Positions 26,239-34,269 of a stretch of 43,248 bases of DNA are shown here, one piece after another. The position numbers and the translations under genes are program-made. The stretch's first letter is position 1, and each line of letters begins with the position of its first letter. The stretch is from NCBI GenBank assembly GCA_964342675.1, contig CAYFFR010000009.1, positions 1-43,248 of the forward strand, in the 5' to 3' direction. Source of the DNA: MED-G82 sp964342675 (lineage in GTDB: Bacteria > Pseudomonadota > Gammaproteobacteria > Magnimaribacterales > D2472). The notes under the pieces are model-generated. The model searched no databases and was not told where the DNA came from. It saw only the letters and a program-made list of their open reading frames with translations.

Positions 26239-26724
26239 ATGATTTGGGTTGTTAGATTATTTTTATTTGCTTATTTTGTTGTCTATTTTGGTATAGGCGC
26301 ATGGTCAATCATAGATTTTGGTCTTGATGCCGTTCAAGATGATGGTGGACTTTTATTTGGATATGAGATACCCCGCTTTTTACCTATAGTTGGTTTAAAT
26401 GTAGAAACCCCAATAGGTTACTCAGAAATAGCTGGTATTTATGGGGGGATAAATCTTATGGTTGGTATATTTTGTTTGTTAGGTGTAATCAGTAGATATA
26501 TGGCAAAAAAATCTTTCTTTTTATTAGCATTCCTAACTTTTTCTATCGCTTTAGGGCGAATCTTTTTATCATTAATAGATGAGTCTGTACCATCAATCGT
26601 GGTCAATAATTTATTCTTTTACTTTGAAGTTACAACCTTCTTTTTAAGTATTATTTTCTTGATATATTTAAACGTTTCAAAAAAGAAGACCGCTGATGAC
26701 CCCGATATAGATGAAGTAGCTTAA
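26239..26724 (+). CDS. DUF4345-like membrane protein
   Basis: This protein has about 161 residues and four or five membrane segments. The middle stretch GYSEIAGIYGGINLMVGIFC with a later FSIALGRIFLSLID and FYFEVTTFF follows the order of conserved positions in DUF4345-like proteins. The ATG at 26239 is chosen; an in-frame TTG at 26233 overlaps the previous stop. The last 48 bp overlap the 3' end of the convergent exchanger gene. Function unknown. Confidence 0.65.
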   Translation: MIWVVRLFLFAYFVVYFGIGAWSIIDFGLDAVQDDGGLLFGYEIPRFLPIVGLNVETPIGYSEIAGIYGGINLMVGIFCLLGVISRYMAKKSFFLLAFLTFSIALGRIFLSLIDESVPSIVVNNLFFYFEVTTFFLSIIFLIYLNVSKKKTADDPDIDEVA

Positions 26725-27633
26725 GACAAAAAACAATCCAAATATCTTTGCTAACGGCTTATAAAAATTAGGCATTCTGAAAATTAAGATTACAATCATA
26801 AAAACTAAACTCAACACAGCAACGAATAAATAATCTCTATTTATGATCGTATGATTTAAATCATCTTCAAATAGATTGATGTTTGAAAAGAATCCAACGA
26901 TTGGAATCACGAATACCAAATTCATGATATTTGAGCCTATGATATTACCAATAATCATTTGATTTTTTTTCTTAAATAAAGCACTAATGCTTGCTGCAAG
27001 CTCTGGTAGACTGGTTCCAAGGGCTAGAACGGTTAGACCTATGATTATTTCTGGTACTTGAAGTATTTCTGCAATTGCTACCCCATAGGTTACAGCAAGA
27101 TTTGAACCAATAATTAAAGCAGTCAGACCAACCAATAACATGACTATAGTCTTAGTGAGGCTCGATGAATCAACGCTAGTCTGATTTGTGTTTACATCAT
27201 TTGATTTCATTAGAGTCATTAAGAATATCAATAAGACTAAAATAAATAGACCGCTTTCCAAATGGCTAATCAAGCCATCTTGTAGTGTAATTCCAAGCAA
27301 AATAACTGATAACAGGAATGGGGCAAGGCTAACCAAAGATACATTTGTTCTTGAAATAAATGAAAAACAAGCTATACCAAAGATTAATGCAATATTTGAT
27401 ATATTAGACCCAATAACAGTTCCAGTTGCTATTTCAGGGTTATCGTAAAATATTCCTGATATACCAACGAATATTTCAGGAGCTGATGTTCCAAATGCTA
27501 CTAGAGTCAGCCCAATAATTAGCTCACTTATTCCTAGTTTTTTGGCAACGATTGATGAATTTTCGATAAATCTATCTGCACCCCATACAAGAATTATGAT
27601 TCCAAAGATCAAAGCCGATATAGAAATTACCAT
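26677..27633 (-). CDS. CaCA-family Na+/Ca2+ exchanger (YrbG-like)
   Basis: This inner-membrane cation/Ca2+ antiporter of 318 residues has ten hydrophobic segments in two inverted halves. Each half carries an alpha repeat: GLTLVAFGTSAPEIFVGISG (41-60) and, near residue 200, GLTVLALGTSLPELAASISA. The acidic and Ser/Thr residues of these repeats form the ion site. GSNISNIALIFG and GSNIMNLVFVIP are the paired second motifs. Length and layout are those of YrbG. Its 3' end overlaps the convergent membrane-protein gene by 48 bp, and it diverges from an SDR gene. Confidence 0.94.
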   Translation of the reverse strand: MVISISALIFGIIILVWGADRFIENSSIVAKKLGISELIIGLTLVAFGTSAPEIFVGISGIFYDNPEIATGTVIGSNISNIALIFGIACFSFISRTNVSLVSLAPFLLSVILLGITLQDGLISHLESGLFILVLLIFLMTLMKSNDVNTNQTSVDSSSLTKTIVMLLVGLTALIIGSNLAVTYGVAIAEILQVPEIIIGLTVLALGTSLPELAASISALFKKKNQMIIGNIIGSNIMNLVFVIPIVGFFSNINLFEDDLNHTIINRDYLFVAVLSLVFMIVILIFRMPNFYKPLAKIFGLFFVLSYFIYIGVISGLLF

Positions 27634-27702
27634 TACTGCATTTTAATTGTAAAATTAACTAAATAATATTAGATTCATCATCAAATTTAAAAAGAGGTAA
27701 CT

Positions 27703-28506
27703 ATGCAGATAGATAAGTTATTTAATATTTCAGGTAAAACGGCTATTGTTACAGGTGGTTCTAGAGGAATAGGCGAGATGATAGCTTCGGGCTTCTTAGC
27801 AAACGGTGTAAAGGTATACATTACTTCTAGGAAAGAAAAGCCCTTAATAGATAAGGCCAAGGAGTTATCTTCACAATTCAACTCTCCTTGCATTCCAATT
27901 GCTTCTGATCTATCTACTATAGAAGGAGTGGATGCTTTTGTAGATGCCATCAAAGAACATGAGGATTCAATAGATTACTTAATTAATAATGCTGGTACAG
28001 CATGGGCTGAGCCTATTGACGATTTTTCTGAAATGGGCTGGGATAAGGTGATGAACGTCAATCTTAAAGGAGTATTTTTCTTAACACAGAAACTACTATC
28101 TCTTTTAAAAAGACCTGCTACTGAAGACGACCCCTCAAGGGTTATAAATATTAGCTCTATAGATGGAATTAACACCCCTAGATTGGAGACTTATTCATAT
28201 GCAGCATCTAAATCAGCATTGCTTCACTTGACCCGTGTTTTAGCTACCAAACTTGTTGCTGATAACATCATACTCAATGCCATTGCTCCAGGCCCATTTC
28301 CTAGTGACATGATGGGATCGGTTGTGGGGCATGATTACTCTGGACTTGCAAAGAATAATCCTAGAAATAGAGTTGGAACAGCAGAAGATATTGCAGGCTT
28401 AACGATTTTTTTATGTTCCAGAGCGGGTGCTTATACTGTTGGTGAGACTATCACTTGCGATGGTGGGTTGGTAGCTAGATCAGGCCATGATTTAAGGGGA
28501 CAATGA
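27703..28506 (+). CDS. short-chain dehydrogenase/reductase (RhlG-like)
   Basis: This 267-residue SDR has TGGSRGIG at 17-24, where Arg after Ser suggests NADP(H). NNAG (95-98), Ser151/152 in NISSIDG and Tyr166-xxx-Lys170 (YSYAASKSAL) complete the active site. NAIAPGPFPSDMM and the C-terminal GETITCDGG are typical of 3-oxoacyl reductase-like members such as RhlG. An AGAGG ribosome site lies just before the ATG. The stop overlaps the ATG of the methyltransferase (ATGA), so the two are coupled. Confidence 0.92.
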   Translation: MQIDKLFNISGKTAIVTGGSRGIGEMIASGFLANGVKVYITSRKEKPLIDKAKELSSQFNSPCIPIASDLSTIEGVDAFVDAIKEHEDSIDYLINNAGTAWAEPIDDFSEMGWDKVMNVNLKGVFFLTQKLLSLLKRPATEDDPSRVINISSIDGINTPRLETYSYAASKSALLHLTRVLATKLVADNIILNAIAPGPFPSDMMGSVVGHDYSGLAKNNPRNRVGTAEDIAGLTIFLCSRAGAYTVGETITCDGGLVARSGHDLRGQ

Positions 28507-29123
28507 GTTTTTACGATAGATTTATTCTACCAAGATTTATAGATTTTGCTTGTGGTACAGAAGGGTTTAGAAATAAGCGTTCTCAAATATTACCTATGGC
28601 ATATGGCGATATTCTAGAAATAGGAATAGGCTCAGGTCATAACTTAGAGTTTTACGATGAAACTAAGGTTAAGACTGTTAGGGGGATAGATCCCGCTGAG
28701 CCATCAATCAAGATAGCGAAACAACGACTTCAAAATTATAACTTTCCTATTAAATTAGATATTGGAATTGCTGAGAATTTGCCATATGAAGATCAATCAT
28801 TTGATTCTGTAGTGATTGGTTATAGTTTGTGCACTATCCCAAATGTTGATGAAGCCATGCTTGAAGTTAGAAGGGTTTTAAAAAATGAAGGGATATTTTT
28901 ATTCACAGAACATGGGTTATCTCCTGATCCAAAGGTTGAGGCTTGGCAGCATCGACTAACTCCGACATGGAAAAAAATTGGTGGGGGATGTCACTTAAAC
29001 CGGAATATAGAATTAATTATTTCTAAGAGCGGCTTTAAATTTGAACAGCTTCAGAAAAAGTATATTAAAGGACCCAAGATCCTTACCTATAATTATTATG
29101 GCAAGGCGGTAAAGTCTAGTTAG
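28503..29123 (+). CDS. class I SAM-dependent methyltransferase
   Basis: This 206-residue protein has the methyltransferase type 11 fold. Motif I is DILEIGIGSGHN (residues 36-47), the acidic residue of motif II is in VRGIDPAE, then GIAENLPYEDQSFDSVVIGY and the late LEVRRVLKNEGIFLFTEHG strand. GGGCHLNRNIELIISKSGF near the end resembles METTL7/UbiE-like small-molecule methyltransferases. It is coupled to the SDR by a 4-bp overlap and ends 8 bp inside the convergent LysR gene. The substrate is unknown, perhaps a thiol, lipid or quinone-like molecule. Confidence 0.92.
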   Translation: MSFYDRFILPRFIDFACGTEGFRNKRSQILPMAYGDILEIGIGSGHNLEFYDETKVKTVRGIDPAEPSIKIAKQRLQNYNFPIKLDIGIAENLPYEDQSFDSVVIGYSLCTIPNVDEAMLEVRRVLKNEGIFLFTEHGLSPDPKVEAWQHRLTPTWKKIGGGCHLNRNIELIISKSGFKFEQLQKKYIKGPKILTYNYYGKAVKSS

Positions 29124-30021
29124 TTTTAGCTGCTTTAAATGCTTCAATAATAAGCTCCCTCATCCAAATATGGGAACCATCATTGTCGTTGCTCGAATGC
29201 CAGATTAAGTATTGTTCTACTGGTGGTAGTTCAATCGGAAGATTCATGAAATGCAAGCCATGCTTTACAGCAAAGCTTTGAGAGCAAACCATTACTAAAT
29301 CAGTTGACCTAACAATTTCTGGAGTCACTAAAAAATGTTGAGCTCTAAGCGAAATCGTTCGTTCAAGTTGAAGTTTAGATAATTCTAGATCTATGATGGA
29401 TGGACCACGCTTTCTATTAGATATATTTACGAACTTTTGCTTTAACAGAGCATCCATATCAAATTTTTGCAATTTAGTAATCGGATGGTTTGCACGATGT
29501 GCGCAAACAAAATCATCTTCAAAGACCTTTAGAGATAAGACATCTTTTGATCTAGGAATGATGGGATCTATAGCAAAGTTCAGCTCATTTGTAGCAAGCG
29601 AGTGAACTATTTCCTTGCGGTCGGTATAAAAACTTTCTATAGAAATTTTTGGTGCGGAGTTATGAATTTGTTCTAATAAAAAAGGGAGTATTCTTCCTTC
29701 AGATATATCTCCAAGAGATATTCTAAATGTTCTTTCGCTTGTATCGGGGTTGAATTCATCTGGTGCATTGACACTTTTTTGCATCAGACTTAGAGCATTT
29801 CGTATGTCATTAATCATGTTTTCTGTTTTATGAGTTGGCACCATTCCTGCTCCTGTTCTTACAAAGAGATCATCATTAAACTTTTCTCTTAATCTAGACA
29901 AGGCATTGGATACTGCCGGTTGTGTTATACCAACAACACTGGCAGCTTTAGTTAAGCTTCCTTCTGTATAGATAGCGTTCATGATGACAAACAAATTTAG
30001 ATCAAATGAGCTAATTTTCAT
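29116..30021 (-). CDS. LysR-family transcriptional regulator
   Basis: This 301-residue regulator has an N-terminal winged helix-turn-helix (residues 5-63) with TEGSLTKAASVVGITQPAVS and NALSRLREKFNDDLFVRTG. A periplasmic-binding-like effector domain follows. It is transcribed divergently from the acyl-CoA dehydrogenase at 30255 with a 233-bp spacer holding a T-N11-A dyad, the classic arrangement of a LysR regulator and its target. The effector may be an acyl-CoA or precursor. It is a member of the NodD/LeuO-like subgroup by its SSFDLNLFVIMNAIYTEGS opening. Confidence 0.95.
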   Translation of the reverse strand: MKISSFDLNLFVIMNAIYTEGSLTKAASVVGITQPAVSNALSRLREKFNDDLFVRTGAGMVPTHKTENMINDIRNALSLMQKSVNAPDEFNPDTSERTFRISLGDISEGRILPFLLEQIHNSAPKISIESFYTDRKEIVHSLATNELNFAIDPIIPRSKDVLSLKVFEDDFVCAHRANHPITKLQKFDMDALLKQKFVNISNRKRGPSIIDLELSKLQLERTISLRAQHFLVTPEIVRSTDLVMVCSQSFAVKHGLHFMNLPIELPPVEQYLIWHSSNDNDGSHIWMRELIIEAFKAAKTN

Positions 30022-30149
30022 GATTAATTTATAAGTTTAGGAAAGATAAAGTACCACATTATTCACAGAACTTATAATACTATCTTAGTAGTTTGAATAA
30101 CTCAATGCATCTCTTCATTTAGAAAATTTATTCTTTTAGGTTATGTATA

Positions 30150-30194
30150 TTTGATCTCACTTCAAAGATCTCAAGATTACAAAATATGATCTCA
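30150..30194. promoter_or_regulatory. candidate LysR operator with three GATCTCA repeats
   Basis: TTTGA-N7-TCAAA (30150-30166) is a dyad containing T-N11-A, the usual LysR recognition box. It overlaps a series of three perfect direct repeats GATCTCA at 30153, 30167 and 30188, with start-to-start steps of 14 and 21 bp. TATGAT hexamers at 30203 and 30215 are possible -10 boxes for the gene starting at 30255. The rest of the 233-bp spacer is AT-rich and shows nothing else. Confidence 0.5.
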
Positions 30195-30254
30195 TAAATG
30201 CATATGATAGGTGTTATGATATTGGCAAATCACAATAACTTTTAGGGAATCAAG

Positions 30255-31484
30255 ATGAAATTTGAATTAAATGAGAAAACACAAAAATTATTAAATGAGG
30301 TTACTGATTTCATTAGCAAGGAGATCATTCCAAATGAAGCTACATATGAGAGCCAAGTTGAAGAAGGTGGGCGATGGTGTGTGCCTCCGGTGATTGAAGA
30401 TATGAAAGCCAAAGCAAAATCTGTTGGTTTGTGGAACTTATTTTTGCCTGAGAGCGAATTAGGAGCAGGATTAACTAATTTCGAATATGCACATTTAGCA
30501 GAACAAATGGGTAAATCTGGTATTGCTTCAGAAGTTTTTAATTGTTCTGCACCTGATACTGGGAACATGGAAGTTTTGGTCCGATATGGTTCAGAAGAAC
30601 AAAAGGACCAATGGCTGAAACCATTGTTGGCAGGTGAAATCCGATCTGCATTTGGGATGACTGAGCCAGGTGTGGCTTCATCAGATGCAACTAATATGGC
30701 AGCTACTGCTGTCCTTGACGGAGATGAATATGTCATCAATGGAGAAAAGTGGTGGACATCTGGAGCAGGAGATCCTAGATGCAAAATCATTATTTTTATG
30801 TGTGTAACCGATCAAGACCCTGATTCACCAAGACATAAAAGGCATTCAATGATTTTGGTGCCTACGGATACAAAAGGAATAGAAACAAGAAAAATGCTTA
30901 ATGTCTTTGGTTGGGATGATGCACCTCATGGCCATGCTCATTTAAAATTTGATAACGTTAGAGTTCCTAAAGAAAACATGATTCTGGGTGAGGGTAGAGG
31001 TTTTGAAATTGCTCAAGGCAGACTAGGACCAGGAAGAATCCATCATTGCATGAGAGCAATAGGGTTAGGAGAAAGAGTCATCGAGATGATGTGCAAAAGA
31101 GGCCAATCAAGAATTGCATTTGGTAAGCCCATTGCTCATTTAGGTGGAAATTTTGATGTGATTGCTGATTCAAGAATAGAACTCAATATGGCGAGATTAC
31201 TAACACTTCAAGCCGCTCATATGATGGACACTGTTGGCAATAAGATTGCAGCTAGTGAAATTGCACAAATCAAAGTTGCAGTTCCAAATATAGTACTCAA
31301 AATAATCGACCGTGCTATTCAATTACATGGAGGTGCTGGTGTTTCTCAAGTATTTCCTTTATCAAGAATGTATGCAGGTATGAGGACTTTGAGGCTGGCA
31401 GATGGACCTGATGAAGTTCATAGAAGAGCTGTTGCCCGATATGAACTTGGTAAACATGCGGTTGAAGAAGATGCAGTTGAATAA
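30255..31484 (+). CDS. acyl-CoA dehydrogenase (ACAD10/11-like)
   Basis: This 409-residue FAD enzyme has AFGMTEPGVASSDATNM and EKWWTSGAGDPRC in the middle domain. RIAFGKPIAHLGGNFDVIAD, then AIQLHGGAGVSQVFPLSRMY and LRLADGPDEVHRRAVA follow in the C-terminal domain. The DGPDEVH ending and the HAHLKFDNVRVP stretch are those of the ACAD10/11 group, which acts on long or unusual acyl-CoAs such as 4-hydroxyacyl derivatives. An AGGGA ribosome site precedes the ATG. It is divergent from the LysR regulator and probably controlled by it. Confidence 0.95.
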   Translation: MKFELNEKTQKLLNEVTDFISKEIIPNEATYESQVEEGGRWCVPPVIEDMKAKAKSVGLWNLFLPESELGAGLTNFEYAHLAEQMGKSGIASEVFNCSAPDTGNMEVLVRYGSEEQKDQWLKPLLAGEIRSAFGMTEPGVASSDATNMAATAVLDGDEYVINGEKWWTSGAGDPRCKIIIFMCVTDQDPDSPRHKRHSMILVPTDTKGIETRKMLNVFGWDDAPHGHAHLKFDNVRVPKENMILGEGRGFEIAQGRLGPGRIHHCMRAIGLGERVIEMMCKRGQSRIAFGKPIAHLGGNFDVIADSRIELNMARLLTLQAAHMMDTVGNKIAASEIAQIKVAVPNIVLKIIDRAIQLHGGAGVSQVFPLSRMYAGMRTLRLADGPDEVHRRAVARYELGKHAVEEDAVE

Positions 31485-31526
31485 TCGGAGATATCAAGGA
31501 GTTAGCTAAAGATATTTTGATAGCCT

Positions 31527-32918
31527 GTGAATAATTTAATCTTTTACGATACCGAGACAACTGGCATTCAAAGAGATTATTCACAAATTCTGCAGTGTGG
31601 CTCAATTCAGACTAATCGCGATTTCCATACCATAGAAGAACAGAATATTTCTTGCAGGCCTTTACCCTGGGTCATTCCTCAACCTAGGGCAATGTTAGCA
31701 AATAAAAAAACAAATTTATTGAATTCAAATGTTTCGCATTATCAGATGATGTTAGGTTTAAATCGTCAATGGAGAGAATGGACCATTGATGATCCAGGTA
31801 TTTTTATCTCATTTAATGGCCATACTTTTGATGATGAATTAATTCGAAGACAGTTTTATTGGAACTTATTAGATGTGTACATAACTCAAACTCAGGGCAA
31901 TGGACGATTAGACTTATTAACCATGATGCATAATTTAGCTGTTTTTTTTACCGATGCCATCAATATTCCTTTATTTGAGGAAGGTCCAGGTATTAGTTTA
32001 AAGCTCGAAGATCTAGCTTCAGCCAATGGAATTGATACAGCAGAGGCGCATGATGCCATGGCTGACTGTAGATTTATGATAGATCTTTTTAAATTACTCG
32101 ACCAAGCTTTACCTGAGTGGGTAGACTTTTACCTATCAACAGCAACAAAACAAGGCTTGAAAAATGCATTGAATGCTAACACTTATCTAGCTTTAGGAGA
32201 AGTCTATAGAAGAGAGCGATTTAGTTATCCTGTTGTTATCTGTGGAGGTGATATTTCTAGACCCAATGATATTGTCTTTTTTGATCTGAGCTATGATCCA
32301 GAAGATATCTTCTCGTTAGAAGTTCCTGATATTCATAAGATGGTACAAAGTAACAGCAGAGATGGACCTCTTAAGAAATATAAGGTCAATAAAACTATCC
32401 CAATTTGTCCTGCTGAAATGCTTAAAGACAAATCTGTATTTGATATGTCAGAACAAGAATTACAAAAAAGAGCAAACTTAGTTAAAGAAAACATTGAATT
32501 TCAAGAGCACGTTAGCACAGCTATGGCTGATCGTATTTTTAATTCCATTGAACCAAACCATGCTGAGGAAGCGATTTATTCAGGAGGTTTTCCAGATAAA
32601 AGGGATAAAGATTTAATGGATGATTTTCATAGGATAGAAGATGAATCTCACAGGATTAAAATAGCAAGAAATATCCAAGATGATCGTTATCGTTTGTTTG
32701 CAGAAAGGTTAATTTGTCAGATGTACCCTGAGTCAGCACCAAAAGATATGATGAATCGCTTTGAAGAGCTTTTACAAGAGCGTCTCGCAACAGAAGGTAA
32801 ATGGGGTTCTATGGATAAAACATTGAATGAATTAGAGAAACTTTTAGCTAATTCTGATGCGCATCAAAAAACCATATTATTGGAGACTCAGGAATTTATT
32901 AAAAACAGTACCGTTTAA
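31527..32918 (+). CDS. sbcB: exodeoxyribonuclease I
   Basis: This single-strand 3'-to-5' DNA exonuclease is used in mismatch repair and recombination. At 463 residues it is close to the E. coli length. The DEDDh exonuclease core is visible: ExoI motif YDTETTG (residues 7-13), the FNGHTFDDELIRRQF motif (Asp in ExoII) and AHDAMADCRFMIDL (ExoIII). The central SH3-like and C-terminal helical regions follow, including CPAEML and RLICQMYPE-type stretches. It starts at GTG with no convincing ribosome site, 42 bp after the acyl-CoA dehydrogenase, so it may be poorly translated or coupled. Confidence 0.95.
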   Translation: MNNLIFYDTETTGIQRDYSQILQCGSIQTNRDFHTIEEQNISCRPLPWVIPQPRAMLANKKTNLLNSNVSHYQMMLGLNRQWREWTIDDPGIFISFNGHTFDDELIRRQFYWNLLDVYITQTQGNGRLDLLTMMHNLAVFFTDAINIPLFEEGPGISLKLEDLASANGIDTAEAHDAMADCRFMIDLFKLLDQALPEWVDFYLSTATKQGLKNALNANTYLALGEVYRRERFSYPVVICGGDISRPNDIVFFDLSYDPEDIFSLEVPDIHKMVQSNSRDGPLKKYKVNKTIPICPAEMLKDKSVFDMSEQELQKRANLVKENIEFQEHVSTAMADRIFNSIEPNHAEEAIYSGGFPDKRDKDLMDDFHRIEDESHRIKIARNIQDDRYRLFAERLICQMYPESAPKDMMNRFEELLQERLATEGKWGSMDKTLNELEKLLANSDAHQKTILLETQEFIKNSTV

Positions 32919-32984
32919 ATTTATATTTCTTTCAACCTGTCTTACAATAGCAACCACTGAAAAAACCAATATTCAATTTTTAAT

Positions 32985-33061
32985 AGACCCGTAGCTCAGT
33001 TGGTTAGAGCGCTGTCTTGACATGGCAGAGGTCAGCAGTTCAAATCTGCTCGGGTCTACCA
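32985..33061 (+). tRNA. tRNA-Val (anticodon GAC)
   Basis: A 77-nt cloverleaf with encoded CCA. Acceptor AGACCCG pairs perfectly with CGGGTCT. The D-arm is GCTCAGTTGGTTAGAGC. Anticodon stem CTGTC/GGCAG frames loop TTGACAT with anticodon GAC, and the T-arm is CAGCAGTTCAAATCTGCT-like. It lies between exonuclease I and a serine hydrolase; a weak -10 (TACAAT, 32944) lies upstream. Confidence 0.97.
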
Positions 33062-33067
33062 TTTAAT

Positions 33068-33073
33068 AGGAGG
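33068..33073 (+). promoter_or_regulatory. strong ribosome binding site that fixes a TTG start
   Basis: A perfect AGGAGG stands 5 nt before the TTG at 33079, which begins a signal peptide; it supports TTG as the real start of the serine hydrolase. Confidence 0.85.
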
Positions 33074-33078
33074 TTACA

Positions 33079-34266
33079 TTGAAACTACTACATAGCTTGA
33101 TCATATTCATATATCTAGTCTCGAGCTCAGCTTATGGCTCTGTTTTTCCAGGTACCGAATGGGATGATAGGGAGCCATCTAAACTGGGAATAGACTCACA
33201 AAAGATAGAGCAATTATTTGATATAGCCTTTGCAGATGATTCGACTCAAGGAGTCGTTCTTATTAAGGACGGCTATTTAATTGCAGAAAAATATGCAGAT
33301 AACTTTGATCAAAATTCATTGGCAACTTCATGGTCTATGGCAAAGAGTTTTTATGCTGCTTTAATTGGGATCTCAATAGATAAAGGAGAGATAGAAAGCT
33401 TAGATGATCCTGTTTCTAAATACTTGAAGTATTTTAATGATGATAGATCGAAGATAACCATACGAGATCTTTTAATCATGTCGAGCGGATTAGAGTTCCC
33501 TGAGCATGAGCATGAAATGATGTTTTTTCAATCCGATCATTTAGATTACGCAAAACAAGTGGGAGTTGAAAAAAGAGCAGGACAGCAATTTGAATACAAT
33601 AATGTCAATTCAATGTTACTAGGCGATATTCTATATGCTGCTACAGGAGAAAAAGCAGATACTCTATTATCAAGTCGTGTTCTTGATCCTATAGGTGTTA
33701 CAACTAAGACTCTATGGAGGGATGAAGCAGAAAACGTGCTTACTTATTGCTGCATAGATATGAGCCCAAGAGATTATGCAAGGTTTGGCTTATTATTTTC
33801 TCGTAATGGAGCTTGGAATAATAATCAATTAATTAGTAAAGAATACGTTGATGCAAGCCTAAGCACTGATTGGGATTTTAAATCATTAGGTTTAGCTCCT
33901 AGAGGAGGTTATGGGTTGCATTGGTGGATGTCTAAAGACGATCAAGATGGAACAATCTACCAGGCCAGCGGTAAGTTCGGCCAATATATATTTGTTGATA
34001 GAGCGAATGATGTGGTTGCTGTTAAAGTGACAAAGTATGAGCCTACTGGCGGTAACGTACAGCGATGGCGTCAATTCAAATGGATACAAGAAATTAATGA
34101 TATGGAGATAATTATTCCAATATTAAATTTTCTAGACCAAGAAGAATTAATTACACTTGATATTGATCATGTGACTACTCCTATTACAAAAGAAGAGGGA
34201 GAACAAGAATTATTTCAAGAGAATTTCTTCGAATTTGTTGATCAGCTTGCAACTTTAGGTCAGTAA
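33079..34266 (+). CDS. exported serine hydrolase (class C beta-lactamase fold)
   Basis: This 395-residue protein has a signal peptide KLLHSLIIFIYLVSSSAYGS and starts at TTG. Motifs are SMAK (Ser86-Lys89), the nucleophile and general base, and YNNVNSMLLGDIL, the YxN motif. The late segment YQASGKFGQYIFVD stands where the KTG-like triad usually lies. This subfamily (often called 6-aminohexanoate-dimer-hydrolase-like) cleaves amide or ester bonds of small cyclic or linear compounds; antibiotic resistance is unlikely. It follows tRNA-Val and ends 3 bp before the convergent permease gene. Confidence 0.92.
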   Translation: MKLLHSLIIFIYLVSSSAYGSVFPGTEWDDREPSKLGIDSQKIEQLFDIAFADDSTQGVVLIKDGYLIAEKYADNFDQNSLATSWSMAKSFYAALIGISIDKGEIESLDDPVSKYLKYFNDDRSKITIRDLLIMSSGLEFPEHEHEMMFFQSDHLDYAKQVGVEKRAGQQFEYNNVNSMLLGDILYAATGEKADTLLSSRVLDPIGVTTKTLWRDEAENVLTYCCIDMSPRDYARFGLLFSRNGAWNNNQLISKEYVDASLSTDWDFKSLGLAPRGGYGLHWWMSKDDQDGTIYQASGKFGQYIFVDRANDVVAVKVTKYEPTGGNVQRWRQFKWIQEINDMEIIIPILNFLDQEELITLDIDHVTTPITKEEGEQELFQENFFEFVDQLATLGQ

Positions 34267-34269
34267 CAG

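Noticed and set aside
30242..30790. 182-codon open frame on the minus strand
   Set aside because: It lies wholly antisense to the well-supported acyl-CoA dehydrogenase at 30255, has no ribosome site, and its protein shows no family likeness.
33079..34266. Antibiotic-resistance beta-lactamase
   Set aside because: The SxxK and YxN motifs are present but the overall sequence fits the esterase/amidase branch, and no resistance context exists.
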